A stretch of 64,000 nucleotides of DNA from CAVUXJ01 sp963814975 (GCA_963814975.1 CAWFFB010000032.1:71795-135794); one strand, 5' to 3'; counted from the stretch's first letter, positions 25,993 through 34,650 are shown. A program made the numbers and translations. Notes: a model not told the origin generated them from the sequence alone.

Positions 25993-26725
25993 TTCTCCTC
26001 TCCCACCGACCGCCCCCATCACCCCGACCGTCAAAGGCCAGGGGAACCGCATCGCGATTCCTTTGGCGAGAGGTGGCCGCGTTGCGATCCGCGCATTGAA
26101 GAGGGGGCCGAGTTTAAGCCCCAGGAGAAATTGTGAACTGGCCAACAAAGGGTTCTCAAATAGTCAGCGGTTCAAGACGCCGGCGCTCGCCATCTAGTGG
26201 ACCGAGGAAGATCGGAAGATAGCCCTCGAGCGTGACCTCTCAGAGCTCCCAACGCATTGGCGGCCTCGGCCGATGGGAATGGGACGCCGCCAACACTCCG
26301 CGCCTCCCCCTGTGGCCCGCCGAGTGGATGCTCGACCGCACGATCCGCGCGGTCCCTCATTTCGAGCTTCCACCTGGCCCCGTAGTGCTCACCGCCGCCG
26401 AGCCCAAAGCGTGGCGCCCGCCGGCAGGGCCTCAACCAAGCACGAGCCGCCAATAAACTCGGCGTGAGCCGGATCACGATTATCAAACCAGGGGCTGAAG
26501 CCCGCGCCGAGGAGCCGTTATCGTCGGGACTCGCAGCGAGAACGCGCTCGGCCGGGGATAGCTCATGTGTCAAAATGCCGTTTACCTCGCGGCGGGCCTC
26601 TGGACCCGAAATTGAACCCAAATGTTCGGCGGTTGAGCGGAAGGAAGTTCCACTCACGGACCTCCACCGCAAGCGCCCTTTCGCTAGTCCCAAGACTATG
26701 TCTTCATACGCGAGGAGAAGAGCAA

Positions 26726-27234
26726 ATGAAACGAGCAGTGTTCGCCATGATTGCGTCGCTCCTTGTTGTTGGCTGCGAGGATGACAGCCCCACCCAACCG
26801 TCGCTGCTCCAGGTGGGTGGCTTGTGGACCGGGAGTGTAAGGCTCACGAGCGTGACCGGTGGTGAATGCGTCGGCCCGACATTGGCACCCCGCATTGGCA
26901 TCACGCAGGTCTACACGTTGGTGATCACTCAGAACGGCGGCGACCTAACGGCAACAGCAACTGAAACAGGCACGGGGATCAACACCAACTATTCCGGCAC
27001 GGCCGGCACCAACATCGTCACACCAACACCACATCCCCTAATATCATTCTCGGTTTTCCGTGTTCCGACGGCCAGCGGAGGGACGTTTACCGAACCGTCA
27101 GCACGATCGATGCATCCGTCAGCGGCAATAGCGGGAACGGCACGGCAGCGGAAACCTACAATGTATTCATACCCGCGACACCAATAGCCGTCGGGATCCT
27201 GATCACAACCAGCACGTTTACGATGACCCGATAG
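26726..27234 (+). CDS. Putative lipoprotein, frameshifted
   Basis: The frame opens MKRAVFAMIASLLVVGCEDD, a lipoprotein signal with cysteine at residue 17, after a strong GAGGAG ribosome binding site. The mature part (GLWTGSVRLTSVTGG, YTLVITQNGGDLTATATE) looks like a beta-rich domain. Between about 27010 and 27045 the frame shifts, and the neighbouring frame continues with IILGFPCSD, NSGNGTAAETYNVF and LITTSTFTMTR before a TAG at 27232. The total is about 169 codons. No family is recognised. Such small lipoproteins with GxWxG starts are common in Acidobacteria. Confidence 0.6.
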
Positions 27235-27558
27235 CGATTCAGGCAGTTTGAGTTCCCCGGTTCGTTGTCATGCAACCGCTCATAGACATGTCGCGATAGC
27301 CGGTCGGCGTCAAGGATGACAGCAGAGGACGGTCACTCTTTCACCTGAAAAGGATCGTGGTTCATCGGGTCGGTCCTATGGCCGATAATCGCATTCTTCG
27401 TTCTGTCTTCGTTTGGTTGCGTTGCGGGGTTGAACAGTACGCGGCGCTCTTATGACCGACGACGCCTTCTACCGTCCAAACCGCCGTGCGTTTCGCCATA
27501 CCTCATAGTCGCATGGATAGTATTTGACGTCAATAACTATTTGTTGTACAATACTGGT
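27235..27558. other. Gap of about 320 bp with a promoter at its end
   Basis: No gene is seen. It includes the second copy of the 18-bp repeat (27448-27465), which opens a frame of only 18 codons (MTDDAFYRPNRRAFRHTS), and the sigma-70-type promoter of the following gene. Confidence 0.5.
27524..27552 (+). promoter_or_regulatory. Sigma-70-type promoter with the -10 six bases before the start codon
   Basis: TTGACG (27524-27529) and TACAAT (27547-27552) are separated by exactly 17 nt in an AT-rich stretch. The ATG at 27559 follows the -10 by only 6 nt, so transcription should start at or next to the A of ATG and give a leaderless message. No Shine-Dalgarno sequence is present. Confidence 0.75.
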
Positions 27559-27816
27559 ATGAAAGCCTCGAAACCTGCCAAGCACGCGGGTGGGCGTCCT
27601 CGCACCGGCCCGAGCGGCGAACGGGTCAGCGACTATCCGGCGCTCACGGTGCGGATTCCGCTGGCGACGAAACAGAAGCTCGCCAGCCTTTCCGCCTTGC
27701 GGCGGATTCCGCTCTGGCGTCTGGTGGATGACGCCATTACGGCGTACTTCGAGGGACTGCCCGATGAGGAGCGCCGGCTATTGACACAGTTCGTCAGCCG
27801 GATGGCGGCGCCGTGA
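27559..27816 (+). CDS. Small ribbon-helix-helix-like protein
   Basis: An 85-residue protein: basic Gly/Pro-rich N-terminus, then YPALTVRIPLATKQKLASLS, typical of a CopG/omega-like strand-helix, a second helix RRIPLWRLVDDAITAYFEGL and a C-terminal helix. It probably binds DNA or a plasmid/phage-type operator. The start has a perfect promoter but no leader. Its TGA overlaps a GTG that opens a short frame. It precedes the integrase fragment and may once have regulated it. Confidence 0.65.
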   Translation: MKASKPAKHAGGRPRTGPSGERVSDYPALTVRIPLATKQKLASLSALRRIPLWRLVDDAITAYFEGLPDEERRLLTQFVSRMAAP

Positions 27817-27893
27817 CCGTTCTCCGCGATGGTGACCTCTTCGCCCAGCCGGTGGCTCGTGGTTACGGCAGACGGCCGAGGCGTTCACGATAA
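27813..27893 (+). CDS. Very short open frame coupled to the preceding gene
   Basis: A GTG overlapping the previous TGA opens 26 codons (MTVLRDGDLFAQPVARGYGR and onward) ending in TAA. It may be a leader-like or truncated gene; evidence is only the stop-start overlap. Confidence 0.2.
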   Translation: MTVLRDGDLFAQPVARGYGRRPRRSR

Positions 27894-27928
27894 GCTGCGC
27901 GGCAAATCTTGAGAAAGGCGGTTCGTAG

Positions 27929-28190
27929 ATGCCACGCCAGAGCGACACCGGCAACGTGAAAACACTCTGCGGCTGCGGGCGGGCTCAATGGTCTTCCTGC
28001 GCGCATCCATGGTACGTGGATTACAAGGCGGCGAAGGATCATCCGACGCGGCCGAACGATCGCTATCGGAAAAACCTCGACGTCGCATCGGGCCGCCATG
28101 CGACGAATCTACGCGAGGCGCAGGACGAAGCGCGGCGGGCGATTACGGCGTGGCTCGATGGCCGCAACCCGAGTCACCAGTCTCCGCTCT
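27929..28190 (+). pseudogene. N-terminal fragment of a tyrosine recombinase (phage integrase)
   Basis: The first 85 or so residues match the N-terminal arm-binding region of a class of actinobacterial and acidobacterial integrases: a CGCGRAQWSSCAHPWYVDY zinc-like cluster, then DRYRKNLD and a helix AQDEARRAITAWLDGRNP. After about 28185 the frame continues but loses all similarity, and the core and catalytic domains with R-H-R-Y are missing. AAAGGCGG precedes the ATG. It marks the far end of the island relative to tRNA-Lys and explains why the element can no longer excise on its own. Confidence 0.68.
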
Positions 28191-28501
28191 CATTTCTCGC
28201 CGAGGCTGTCCGCCGTAGTCCAACAATACGGCTCACCAGCTCCCATTTGCTATTCCACGTTGGCCGCATCTCGATCCACATAGTCAGTTCCACAGCACCG
28301 GTAGCAACTCTCAACGACAGATCTTCGAACACGATATTCCGGTCGGCGAGAAGATGGACACGGGACGCTGCGAAGAGTCTGTTCAGCGAAAGCTGGTACG
28401 CACGACCTCTGGAAAGGCACGGGGCGCTCTGGAACGGGGTCTCACTCGAAGGTGGGGACACGAGGCGCTGACGCGCCTCGTGTCGGCCCTGGAACTGACT
28501 G
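28191..28501. other. Gap of about 310 bp at the island edge
   Basis: No gene is visible. Near its right end lies a 12-bp perfect hairpin (28457-28468 against 28473-28484). Some of this may be core DNA downstream of the TonB receptor. Confidence 0.45.
28457..28484. terminator. Strong hairpin downstream of the TonB receptor gene
   Basis: GACACGAGGCGC (28457-28468) and GCGCCTCGTGTC (28473-28484) pair perfectly around a TGAC loop. It lies 18 nt beyond the receptor stop on the minus strand. There is no T-run on either side, so it may stabilise the mRNA end rather than act as a classic intrinsic terminator. Confidence 0.5.
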
Positions 28502-31399
28502 TTAGAAGGTGAACGCTGCCGCGAACTGGGCAATCCGAGGCAGCAAGGTCGCCTGGACAACGGACAACTGCAGCCCTCCGACAAAGGGCACACCCGTTTT
28601 CAGGTATTCCGGGCCTGAACGGAGCACCCTCTGGAGCGCGGTGTTGGCGTTGAACGCATTGAAGACGTCCATGCGCAGCTCCAGAGAGCGTCCTCCGCTG
28701 AGACCGAGCCGTTTCCCAACACGCAGGTCCACCACGTGAGTATTGGGAAGTTTGATGCTGCCGACCGGCTCCACGTTCAGCACGATCGATCGAATCGCCT
28801 GGCCTCCCGTGAAGAGTACCTGTCGGGCCTGCGGCGTCCCGCTCCGGACCTCGTAGTTTGCCGCGGCGGAGATATCGAGCGGGAAGGTATACGCGCCCGA
28901 CAGCTTGCCCGTCCACTCCCAGGTGTTGTTGGACGCGAAGATCTCCGCGTTGGGATTCATGGCGCACCGGGCCGCTTGTCCGTTCGGCCCCCTGCTGTTG
29001 TTGCACGAGTACGGGATGTTGAGCTTCGTGGCCGAGTAGGCGGCAAAGAGCTGCCAGCCCTGGGCAAGCCGTCGGATCCCGGCCACTTCGATGGTCTTGA
29101 AATCCTGATCAGCACTGGGATCGTTGACCAGCATCGTGCCCGCGAACTGGCGGCCACGTAACGCGGCGGGGTAGTCGTAGTAGGTGACCGTCGTGCCCGG
29201 ATCGTCGCCGTTGCCAACGAGGCCGTCGGGCCCGGGATCCGGATTCGTGATCGGAATGGTGTACACCCCGGGTGGCCGCTGGGTTTCGATGAGGCGGGTC
29301 TGGTTGGTGTTCCGTGAATAGATCCCGGTCGCCCTGACGGCCCAATTCGCCATCAGCTCCCGCTCGAACGAGGCCGAAAACTCGTCGGTCAAGCCCTGCT
29401 TCTCGTCCGGGTTGGGCACGGCGTCGGTCGAGCCCGACAGCCCCTGAAAGTCCGGCCCGTTCGGATTGAGGTTCACTTCCCCATCGTCGTAACTGCGGTT
29501 GCCGTTGCGATCGCGCCAGGTCCAGTTCGTCGTCTGGGCGTTGTTGCGGTTGACCAGCATCAGATCTTCCCGGAGATCCGCGCGCATGCGAACGAAGCGC
29601 CCCCAGCCGCCCTTGATCACGGTTCGGCCGTTCCCGAACAGGTCGTAAGCGGCATGCAGACGCGGTGCGATTGAGTCCCAGACATTCATCTGGACCTCCT
29701 CCCAGCACTGCGCCACGGCAAAATCCCCGGCTTCGCGGCATTGGGCCGGCGCGTACGCGTTGTCGTGGGCGTAGCGCACGCCAAGGTTGAGCGTCAGCCG
29801 CCGGGCGATCGTCCAGGAGTCCTGCAGATACAGGCCGAGATATCGCGCGTCGTTCATGGGCGTGACCGGAGTGTTGTAGGTGGCGATTTGGAACGGCGCC
29901 CCGTTATTGAACTGCAGCTGGTAGTTCTCGCCCAGACGCGAGAGCGTCCGCTCGCTCCGCCAGGAAAACAGGTGGTCGAATCCGCCCTTGAATTCATGGT
30001 TGCCCGCCAGTAGATCCGACTTGTACCAGCTCACGACCGCCTTGGTGTGATGACGGAATTCATAGTTCCTCTTCCCATCGTTGACATGGTCACCCGTGAT
30101 ATACAACGTGGCGATGTCGGTGGTCGCGATCTTTCCCGGGTTAGGTGAGTCGTAGATTGCGGAGTAGTCGAAGAAACCGTGCTGCACCGAGGTGACGAGC
30201 GAACTGCCGCGCACTCCCTGCCATTCGACCTTCCCGACGTCGACGGGGTTGTAGGCCTTGATCCGCGATTCCGCCGGAACGAATCGACTCGCGTCCCGTA
30301 CCTGGGTGTCCTGGGCCTTGTGATAGAAACCCAAGATTCGATTGGCGGGCGTCACCTGATACGAGATTTTCTCCACGTGATAGTACATGTCCGTGGTGAG
30401 GACGATCGGGTTCCCTGCCTCATCGACGGCGTCCAGAACCTCCCGGTCGTACGACTTCAGGCTGGCAGCACCGAAAAACCAGAGCTTGTTCCGGATGATT
30501 CTTCCGCCGATGCCGCCGCTGAGGTCGATCTGATGGTGAAGCTTGGCCGTCCCTCTTATGCCCTGGCTCCGCAGTTCGTCGTCGACGTTGTTGGCCTCAA
30601 ACGTGCTGTTCGTCCCATAAAACGTCGCGTCGCCATGAAACTCGTTGCCGCCGGATTTGATCACCGAATCCACCAGCATGCCGCGCCTGGGCATCTCCGC
30701 GTTGCTTCCCACGCTCTGAACGCGCGTCCCGTCAATGGAGTTGAAGTCGAAATGGGCGCCGCCGGTCGTGCCGAGCACCCCCTCGATCATGTGCCACTGT
30801 TCATCCTGCTGTCCGTAGATCCTCCACACGACGCCGTCGCTCAGACCGGACATGCCGACTTCAAGATTGGTGCGCGCGCCGGGCACCTGGCCCAGGAACG
30901 CCTTGAGCCCATCCCGCGTGGTGGGAAGGACATCAAGCTGCTCTTGCGTCAACTCGGTGCGAGTGGCTGTCGACGTCGTGTCCACGAGCGGTGAGGCTCC
31001 GGAGACCGTAATGGTTTCCGACACGGCCCCCAGGCTCATCACCTGGTCGACTCGTGCCACGAACCCCACCGTCAACCGCACGCCCTCCCGCCGGAGATTC
31101 TGAAATCCGGTCAGCTCGTAGGTAACCGTATATACGCCTATCGGCAGGGGGCTCAGACGGAATTCGCCGCGCTCGTCTGTGACGCCGATGACCTGAGGCA
31201 CCTGCAACGCGGGACTCGTGGCCGTGACCGTGACGCCGGGCAGGACGGCTCCCGTCCCGTCTGTCACCTGACCGATTATGCCCGCGGGTGCGGCCGCCCC
31301 CTGACCAGCGGATGCGGGCGCGGCCATCGAGAACCCGCCAGCGAACAGTAGCAAGCCGACGATCGACGTGGGTAACTTCGCGCGAGCGAAACAGTCCAT
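28502..31399 (-). CDS. TonB-dependent receptor, Oar-like, with carboxypeptidase-regulatory domain
   Basis: A 965-residue outer-membrane protein. A signal peptide (residues 1 to about 30) is followed by a carboxypeptidase-regulatory-like beta-sandwich (GIIGQVTDGTGAVLPGV through TYELTGFQN, about 40-115), a plug domain (ITVSGASPLVDTTSTATRTE onward) and a long beta-barrel ending in the aromatic AAFTF. The ATG at 31399 follows AGGAGGGG, which decides against the upstream in-frame start at 31627. It likely imports a large ligand such as an oligosaccharide, peptide or siderophore using TonB energy; the ligand is unknown. The gene is intact and stands alone. Confidence 0.9.
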   Translation of the reverse strand: MDCFARAKLPTSIVGLLLFAGGFSMAAPASAGQGAAAPAGIIGQVTDGTGAVLPGVTVTATSPALQVPQVIGVTDERGEFRLSPLPIGVYTVTYELTGFQNLRREGVRLTVGFVARVDQVMSLGAVSETITVSGASPLVDTTSTATRTELTQEQLDVLPTTRDGLKAFLGQVPGARTNLEVGMSGLSDGVVWRIYGQQDEQWHMIEGVLGTTGGAHFDFNSIDGTRVQSVGSNAEMPRRGMLVDSVIKSGGNEFHGDATFYGTNSTFEANNVDDELRSQGIRGTAKLHHQIDLSGGIGGRIIRNKLWFFGAASLKSYDREVLDAVDEAGNPIVLTTDMYYHVEKISYQVTPANRILGFYHKAQDTQVRDASRFVPAESRIKAYNPVDVGKVEWQGVRGSSLVTSVQHGFFDYSAIYDSPNPGKIATTDIATLYITGDHVNDGKRNYEFRHHTKAVVSWYKSDLLAGNHEFKGGFDHLFSWRSERTLSRLGENYQLQFNNGAPFQIATYNTPVTPMNDARYLGLYLQDSWTIARRLTLNLGVRYAHDNAYAPAQCREAGDFAVAQCWEEVQMNVWDSIAPRLHAAYDLFGNGRTVIKGGWGRFVRMRADLREDLMLVNRNNAQTTNWTWRDRNGNRSYDDGEVNLNPNGPDFQGLSGSTDAVPNPDEKQGLTDEFSASFERELMANWAVRATGIYSRNTNQTRLIETQRPPGVYTIPITNPDPGPDGLVGNGDDPGTTVTYYDYPAALRGRQFAGTMLVNDPSADQDFKTIEVAGIRRLAQGWQLFAAYSATKLNIPYSCNNSRGPNGQAARCAMNPNAEIFASNNTWEWTGKLSGAYTFPLDISAAANYEVRSGTPQARQVLFTGGQAIRSIVLNVEPVGSIKLPNTHVVDLRVGKRLGLSGGRSLELRMDVFNAFNANTALQRVLRSGPEYLKTGVPFVGGLQLSVVQATLLPRIAQFAAAFTF

Positions 31400-31876
31400 C
31401 TGCCCCTCCTTGGTGTCAACGCCGTGAGCGACCCCTACATATGAACGAGAGCGAGCTGCCGACATATGAATGAGAGCAAACGGGCGCGAGCCGACGCGGC
31501 GTGGCCTCCCGGGAAACCACGTGACGCCGCAACAAGGGAAAGCGCGATTTGGACCCACCACGAGCACCAGCCGTGGGATCGGTTGTATGGATGAACGGAC
31601 AGTAGACCCGCGGCCAGTGACTGTCAACGCCCAATTTCGCCACGGCCAATTTCGCCAACGTGCCAGGCCAGGCGTCGCCAGGTCATTTTCTTGAAGTCTT
31701 GAGGACGGGTCGTCGCAGGGGATCCCACCGGGTGCTCAATTGCGTGACCGCATCGGAAGGACGCAAAGTTACGGGAGGGAACTCTGACCGCCTGTCGGGA
31801 ACCTGAGGTGAGAGGTCCGACTCGTTCCGCCCCGACGTTACGGCCTTCGAGCGATGCGGATCGCGCGAGGCAGGAG
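31400..31876. other. Gap of about 475 bp upstream of the TonB receptor
   Basis: It holds two direct repeats near the receptor start (31437-31477) and a pair of 12-bp direct repeats CCAATTTCGCCA at 31631-31642 and 31646-31657 that resemble the intergenic word arrays. No coding region is supported. Confidence 0.5.
31437..31477 (-). promoter_or_regulatory. Paired direct repeats upstream of the TonB receptor
   Basis: ACATATGAACGAGAGC (31437-31452) and ACATATGAATGAGAGC (31462-31477) differ at one base and are 25 bp apart, 38-78 nt upstream of the receptor ATG. They suit a regulator that binds direct repeats or tandem leader elements. Confidence 0.5.
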
Positions 31877-32716
31877 CTACGCGCGTTTCCGCTTGGCGGG
31901 CGCCTTCGGCATCGCGGCCTTCGCGGGCCGCTTTTTGGTCGCACTGACCGTATCGAGACTCTTCCTCAGCGCGTCCATGAGGTTCACCACCTTCGGCGGC
32001 GCCTCGAGGCTCGGTGCCACGATCTCCTGCCCGGCAATCTTGGCATCGATGATCGCCTGCAAACCCTGGCGATACTCGTCGGTGTAACTCGCCAGGTCCA
32101 GAGGGCCGTCGAAGGTGGCGATTACTTGCCGCGCGAGCTTGATCTCCTCCGGCTTGACCAGCGGCGACACGGCGTTCAACTCCTCAACCGCGTCCATGCT
32201 GCGAATCTCGGCCGCATGATGCAACGTGTGCATCACGATGCCGCGCTGCAGCGGGCGGACGGCGACCAGATATTCGCGGCCGTACAACGCGAGCTTTCCG
32301 ATGCCAACCTTCCCGGTCATGCCGTCGCGCATGACCGCGAAGGCTTCCCCGGCCATGGCACCATCGGGCGCAAGATAGTAGGTGCGGTCCACGTACATGG
32401 GATCGATGGTGGAGTCGTCGGCGAACTGAACGAGCTCGATGACGCGGGTCGAAGCAGGTCGGACCTTGTCGAAATCCTCTTCGGTGAGCACCACGAAGCG
32501 GCCTTTCTCGAACTCGTATCCCTTGACGATCTCCGAGGCCGGCACCTCACGGTTGCACTGCGGGCACCACCGCTTCTGCTGGATTCGTGTCTGACAGGCG
32601 CCATGAAGCTGGTTGAACGAGAGGGTCCCGCTCGTTTCGGTGGCCGGGAACACCTTGACGGGGATGTTCACCAGGCTGATCTTGAGAAAGCCTTTCCAAG
32701 TCGCGCGGGCAGACAT
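31877..32716 (-). CDS. ku: Ku DNA-end-binding protein
   Basis: A 279-residue bacterial Ku. The Ku core runs from WKGFLKISLVNIPVKVFPAT to the GLQAIIDAKI region, including the CQTRIQQKRWCPQCN zinc-like segment and EIVKGYEFEKG. A Lys/Pro/Ala-rich C-terminal tail follows (about residues 255-279). It rings broken DNA ends and recruits ligase D in non-homologous end joining. No ligD is in this window, so the partner lies elsewhere. The ATG at 32716 has GGAGGGG about 9 nt upstream. Confidence 0.95.
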   Translation of the reverse strand: MSARATWKGFLKISLVNIPVKVFPATETSGTLSFNQLHGACQTRIQQKRWCPQCNREVPASEIVKGYEFEKGRFVVLTEEDFDKVRPASTRVIELVQFADDSTIDPMYVDRTYYLAPDGAMAGEAFAVMRDGMTGKVGIGKLALYGREYLVAVRPLQRGIVMHTLHHAAEIRSMDAVEELNAVSPLVKPEEIKLARQVIATFDGPLDLASYTDEYRQGLQAIIDAKIAGQEIVAPSLEAPPKVVNLMDALRKSLDTVSATKKRPAKAAMPKAPAKRKRA

Positions 32717-32732
32717 ATTGGGATGCCCCTCC

Positions 32733-32905
32733 TCGTCAACGGTTCACGGTTGACAATTCACAAAGCCTTCAACGATCGGCTATCAGCGTTCGGCTCACTG
32801 TCAACGGCAAGATAGCTGACGGCTGCGAGCTGAAAGCCGAGAGCTTCACAATCGACCCGGATTATCGGCCGCAGGACTGTTAACTGTTAACTGTCAACCG
32901 CCCGC
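32733..32905. repeat. Intergenic word array between ku and the membrane-protein gene
   Basis: GGTTGACA near the left end and TGTTAACTGTTAACTGTCAACC at the right (in the forms TGTTAAC and TGTCAACC) are complementary; in between come words such as GGCTATCAGC, AGCTGACGGCTG and GAGCTGAAAGC. The array fills most of the gap between the two minus-strand genes. Confidence 0.6.
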
Positions 32906-32922
32906 CAACAAGCAGCTCCCCC

Positions 32923-33471
32923 TTACGCTTCATCCCGTTCATCGTGGCCGCCCAGATCGAGACCCGTGCCCGAAAAGTGGATCTCGTGATCGCCGATCTT
33001 GTCGCGGAGGAGCCGCCGGGCGGCGCCGTAATGTTCGAGGGGCACGGCCAGGCGGCGGGCCAGGTTACGCAGCCGCGAGATCACGATCAGCGAGACGGCA
33101 TGCTCGCTCTCGCGCCAGCTGATCCCGCCGACCTCGTTGTAAGGGATGAAGACCGAGTCCGCCCAGATGCCGTCCTCGTAAAAGCCGCGGCGAATGCGCC
33201 GGTTGAGCGGAACGAGGTAGCCGTAGTAGAGAAACATCATGATCTCCCCAAACGCCTGCTGTCCCGTGAAGACCAGCTTGTAGAAGACCAGGACACCCAG
33301 AACCACGCCGAGCCCCAGCGACATGCCGTCGTACGCCGGCGTGGGACTCGACCAGATGAGCAGCGCGTCGCGCCGCCGCCTCATGAATCGCACGTACTCC
33401 AGCAGCAGGCGGGTGTTCGCGACGAGGAAGCCAGCGCCCAGCAGCAGAAGCGTACCGGTGAGGACATTCAT
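32923..33471 (-). CDS. Conserved membrane protein, possibly DUF5673-like
   Basis: A 182-residue protein. There is an N-terminal transmembrane segment (TLLLLGAGFLVANTRLLLEYV), a second and third near residues 50-90 (GLGVVLGVLVFYKLVF and EIMMFLYYGYLVPL), then a soluble tail with RIRRGFYEDGIWADSVFIPYNEVGGISW and a beta-strand/helix region. That last part resembles the cytosolic domain that I associate with DUF5673, an assignment from memory. It lies between efp and ku, and the whole gap upstream of its ATG is a hairpin array. Confidence 0.65.
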   Translation of the reverse strand: MNVLTGTLLLLGAGFLVANTRLLLEYVRFMRRRRDALLIWSSPTPAYDGMSLGLGVVLGVLVFYKLVFTGQQAFGEIMMFLYYGYLVPLNRRIRRGFYEDGIWADSVFIPYNEVGGISWRESEHAVSLIVISRLRNLARRLAVPLEHYGAARRLLRDKIGDHEIHFSGTGLDLGGHDERDEA

Positions 33472-33569
33472 GAAATTGCAGAGTGCAGATTTCAGAGTGC
33501 AGATTTATTGCAGATTGATCCTAATCTGAAATTCGATCCGCAATCTGCACTCTGAAATCTGCAATTTCA
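33472..33569. repeat. Hairpin-forming word array filling the efp-membrane protein gap
   Basis: GAAATTGCAGA (33472-33482) pairs with TCTGCAATTTC (33558-33568) and TTTCAGAGTGCAGATT (33490-33505) pairs with AATCTGCACTCTGAAA (33542-33557), both perfectly, with a 7-nt bulge. The array begins at the base after the downstream ATG and its other end overlaps the efp TGA stop, so it occupies the whole spacer. Confidence 0.85.
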
Positions 33570-34133
33570 CACGCGCGACTGATACTCGCCCGTTTCGGTA
33601 TTGACGCGAATCTTGTCGCCCTCGTTGACGAAGGACGGTACCTGGACGACGAGCCCGGTTTCAAGAGTGGCGGGTTTGACCTGAGCGCTGGCGGTTGCCC
33701 CCTTGATTCCGGGCACCGTCTCCCTCACCACCAGGTCCACGGTTGACGGCAACTCGATCCCGACGGGCTCGACGTCGTAGAACTCCACCCGAATGAGGGA
33801 TTCGGCAACCAGGTAGTTCTTCGAATCCCCGAGCGCCTCCTGAGTGATGTGAATCTGCTCATAGGAGGTCGTGTCCATGAAGTAGTAGTGATCGCCGTCG
33901 TTGTACAAATACTGCATCTCGCGCTCGTCGAGCAGGGCGCGCTCGACGTCCTCCTCGGCGCGGAACTTGTGGTCGGCCAGCGCCAGCGTGCGGATATTGC
34001 GCATCCGCGCCTGGATGTGCGCGCGCTTGTTGCCGGGGGTCAGATGATGCAGATCGAGGATGCGGAACAGGTCGGTCCCGAGTTTGATCAGCATCCCTTT
34101 TCGAAGGCGGGTCGCCTGAATCGATGAAGCCAT
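33567..34133 (-). CDS. efp: Translation elongation factor P
   Basis: A 188-residue EF-P with all three beta domains and the usual length. It relieves ribosome stalling at polyproline stretches. The domain I loop reads HHLTPGNKRAHIQ: the position that is Lys34 in E. coli (directly after PG) is Asn here, followed by Lys and Arg. No modification enzyme gene is nearby, so a different or absent modification is possible. The ATG at 34133 diverges from hsp20. The stop codon is part of the adjacent hairpin array. Confidence 0.95.
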   Translation of the reverse strand: MASSIQATRLRKGMLIKLGTDLFRILDLHHLTPGNKRAHIQARMRNIRTLALADHKFRAEEDVERALLDEREMQYLYNDGDHYYFMDTTSYEQIHITQEALGDSKNYLVAESLIRVEFYDVEPVGIELPSTVDLVVRETVPGIKGATASAQVKPATLETGLVVQVPSFVNEGDKIRVNTETGEYQSRV

Positions 34134-34236
34134 ACGGTCGGATCCCTGGGGTCACTGCACGCTCGGTGCGCGCCCGTATATCCTTGCAATCGTAGCACAT
34201 ATGGTCGAGGCCGGCCAACCCGTGCTACGATGCGAT

Positions 34237-34641
34237 GTGGCCTTCACGCGGTGGGATCCACTGCGCGATCTGCTGGCGCTGCACGATCAGATCGGGCAGC
34301 TCGTCGGCACCGACGCGCCCGGGTGGACGCCGCCGGTCGATCTCTATGAGACCGCCGGTGCGTTCGTCCTGACGGCCGAACTTCCGGGTCTCTCGCGCGA
34401 ACAAATCGAGATTCACGCCGAGGAAAACCGCGTGGTCATTCGCGGCGAGCGCGCGAGCGGACAGGTCCCCTGCGAGCAGTACCACCGAGTCGAGCGCGGC
34501 CACGGCCGTTTCTCGCGCGCCTTCGTCCTCCCCGAACCCATCGACATCGAAGGCGTGACGGCCGATCTGATCGAGGGACTCCTCACGCTGACGCTGCCGA
34601 AAGCCGGGGGGCGCGGCGCGCGGCGTATCGACGTCACCTGA
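34237..34641 (+). CDS. Small heat shock protein, Hsp20/alpha-crystallin family
   Basis: A 134-residue chaperone from the GTG at 34237 (MAFTRWDPLRDLLALHDQIG), the standard family start. The alpha-crystallin domain follows from about residue 35 (PPVDLYETAGAFVLTAELPG, then GLLTLTLPKA and a short tail). An in-frame ATG at 34201 would add 12 atypical residues. TACGAT at 34226-34231 lies 5 nt before the GTG, again suggesting a leaderless start. It holds unfolding proteins during stress. Confidence 0.92.
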   Translation: MAFTRWDPLRDLLALHDQIGQLVGTDAPGWTPPVDLYETAGAFVLTAELPGLSREQIEIHAEENRVVIRGERASGQVPCEQYHRVERGHGRFSRAFVLPEPIDIEGVTADLIEGLLTLTLPKAGGRGARRIDVT

Positions 34642-34650
34642 AATATTCGG

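Larger units (their letters stand above)
25683..26725. other. About 1 kb of island DNA without a confident gene
   Basis: It contains the 22-bp palindrome at 25918-25939, the 18-bp repeated start at 25975-25992 and a plus-strand open frame at 26232-26456 (RWEWDAANTPRLPLWPAEW) whose composition is somewhat protein-like but which lacks a ribosome binding site. A second frame from ATG 25980 encodes 72 residues of low conviction. I assign no function to any of these. Confidence 0.4.

Noticed and set aside
18841..28500. Attachment-site repeat of the tRNA-Lys 3' end at the far side of the island
   Set aside because: I looked for the T-arm/CCA sequence near the integrase fragment and TonB gene end and found no match by eye.
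31877..32716. Complete two-gene NHEJ operon
   Set aside because: Only ku is present; no ATP-dependent ligase, polymerase or nuclease gene lies nearby.
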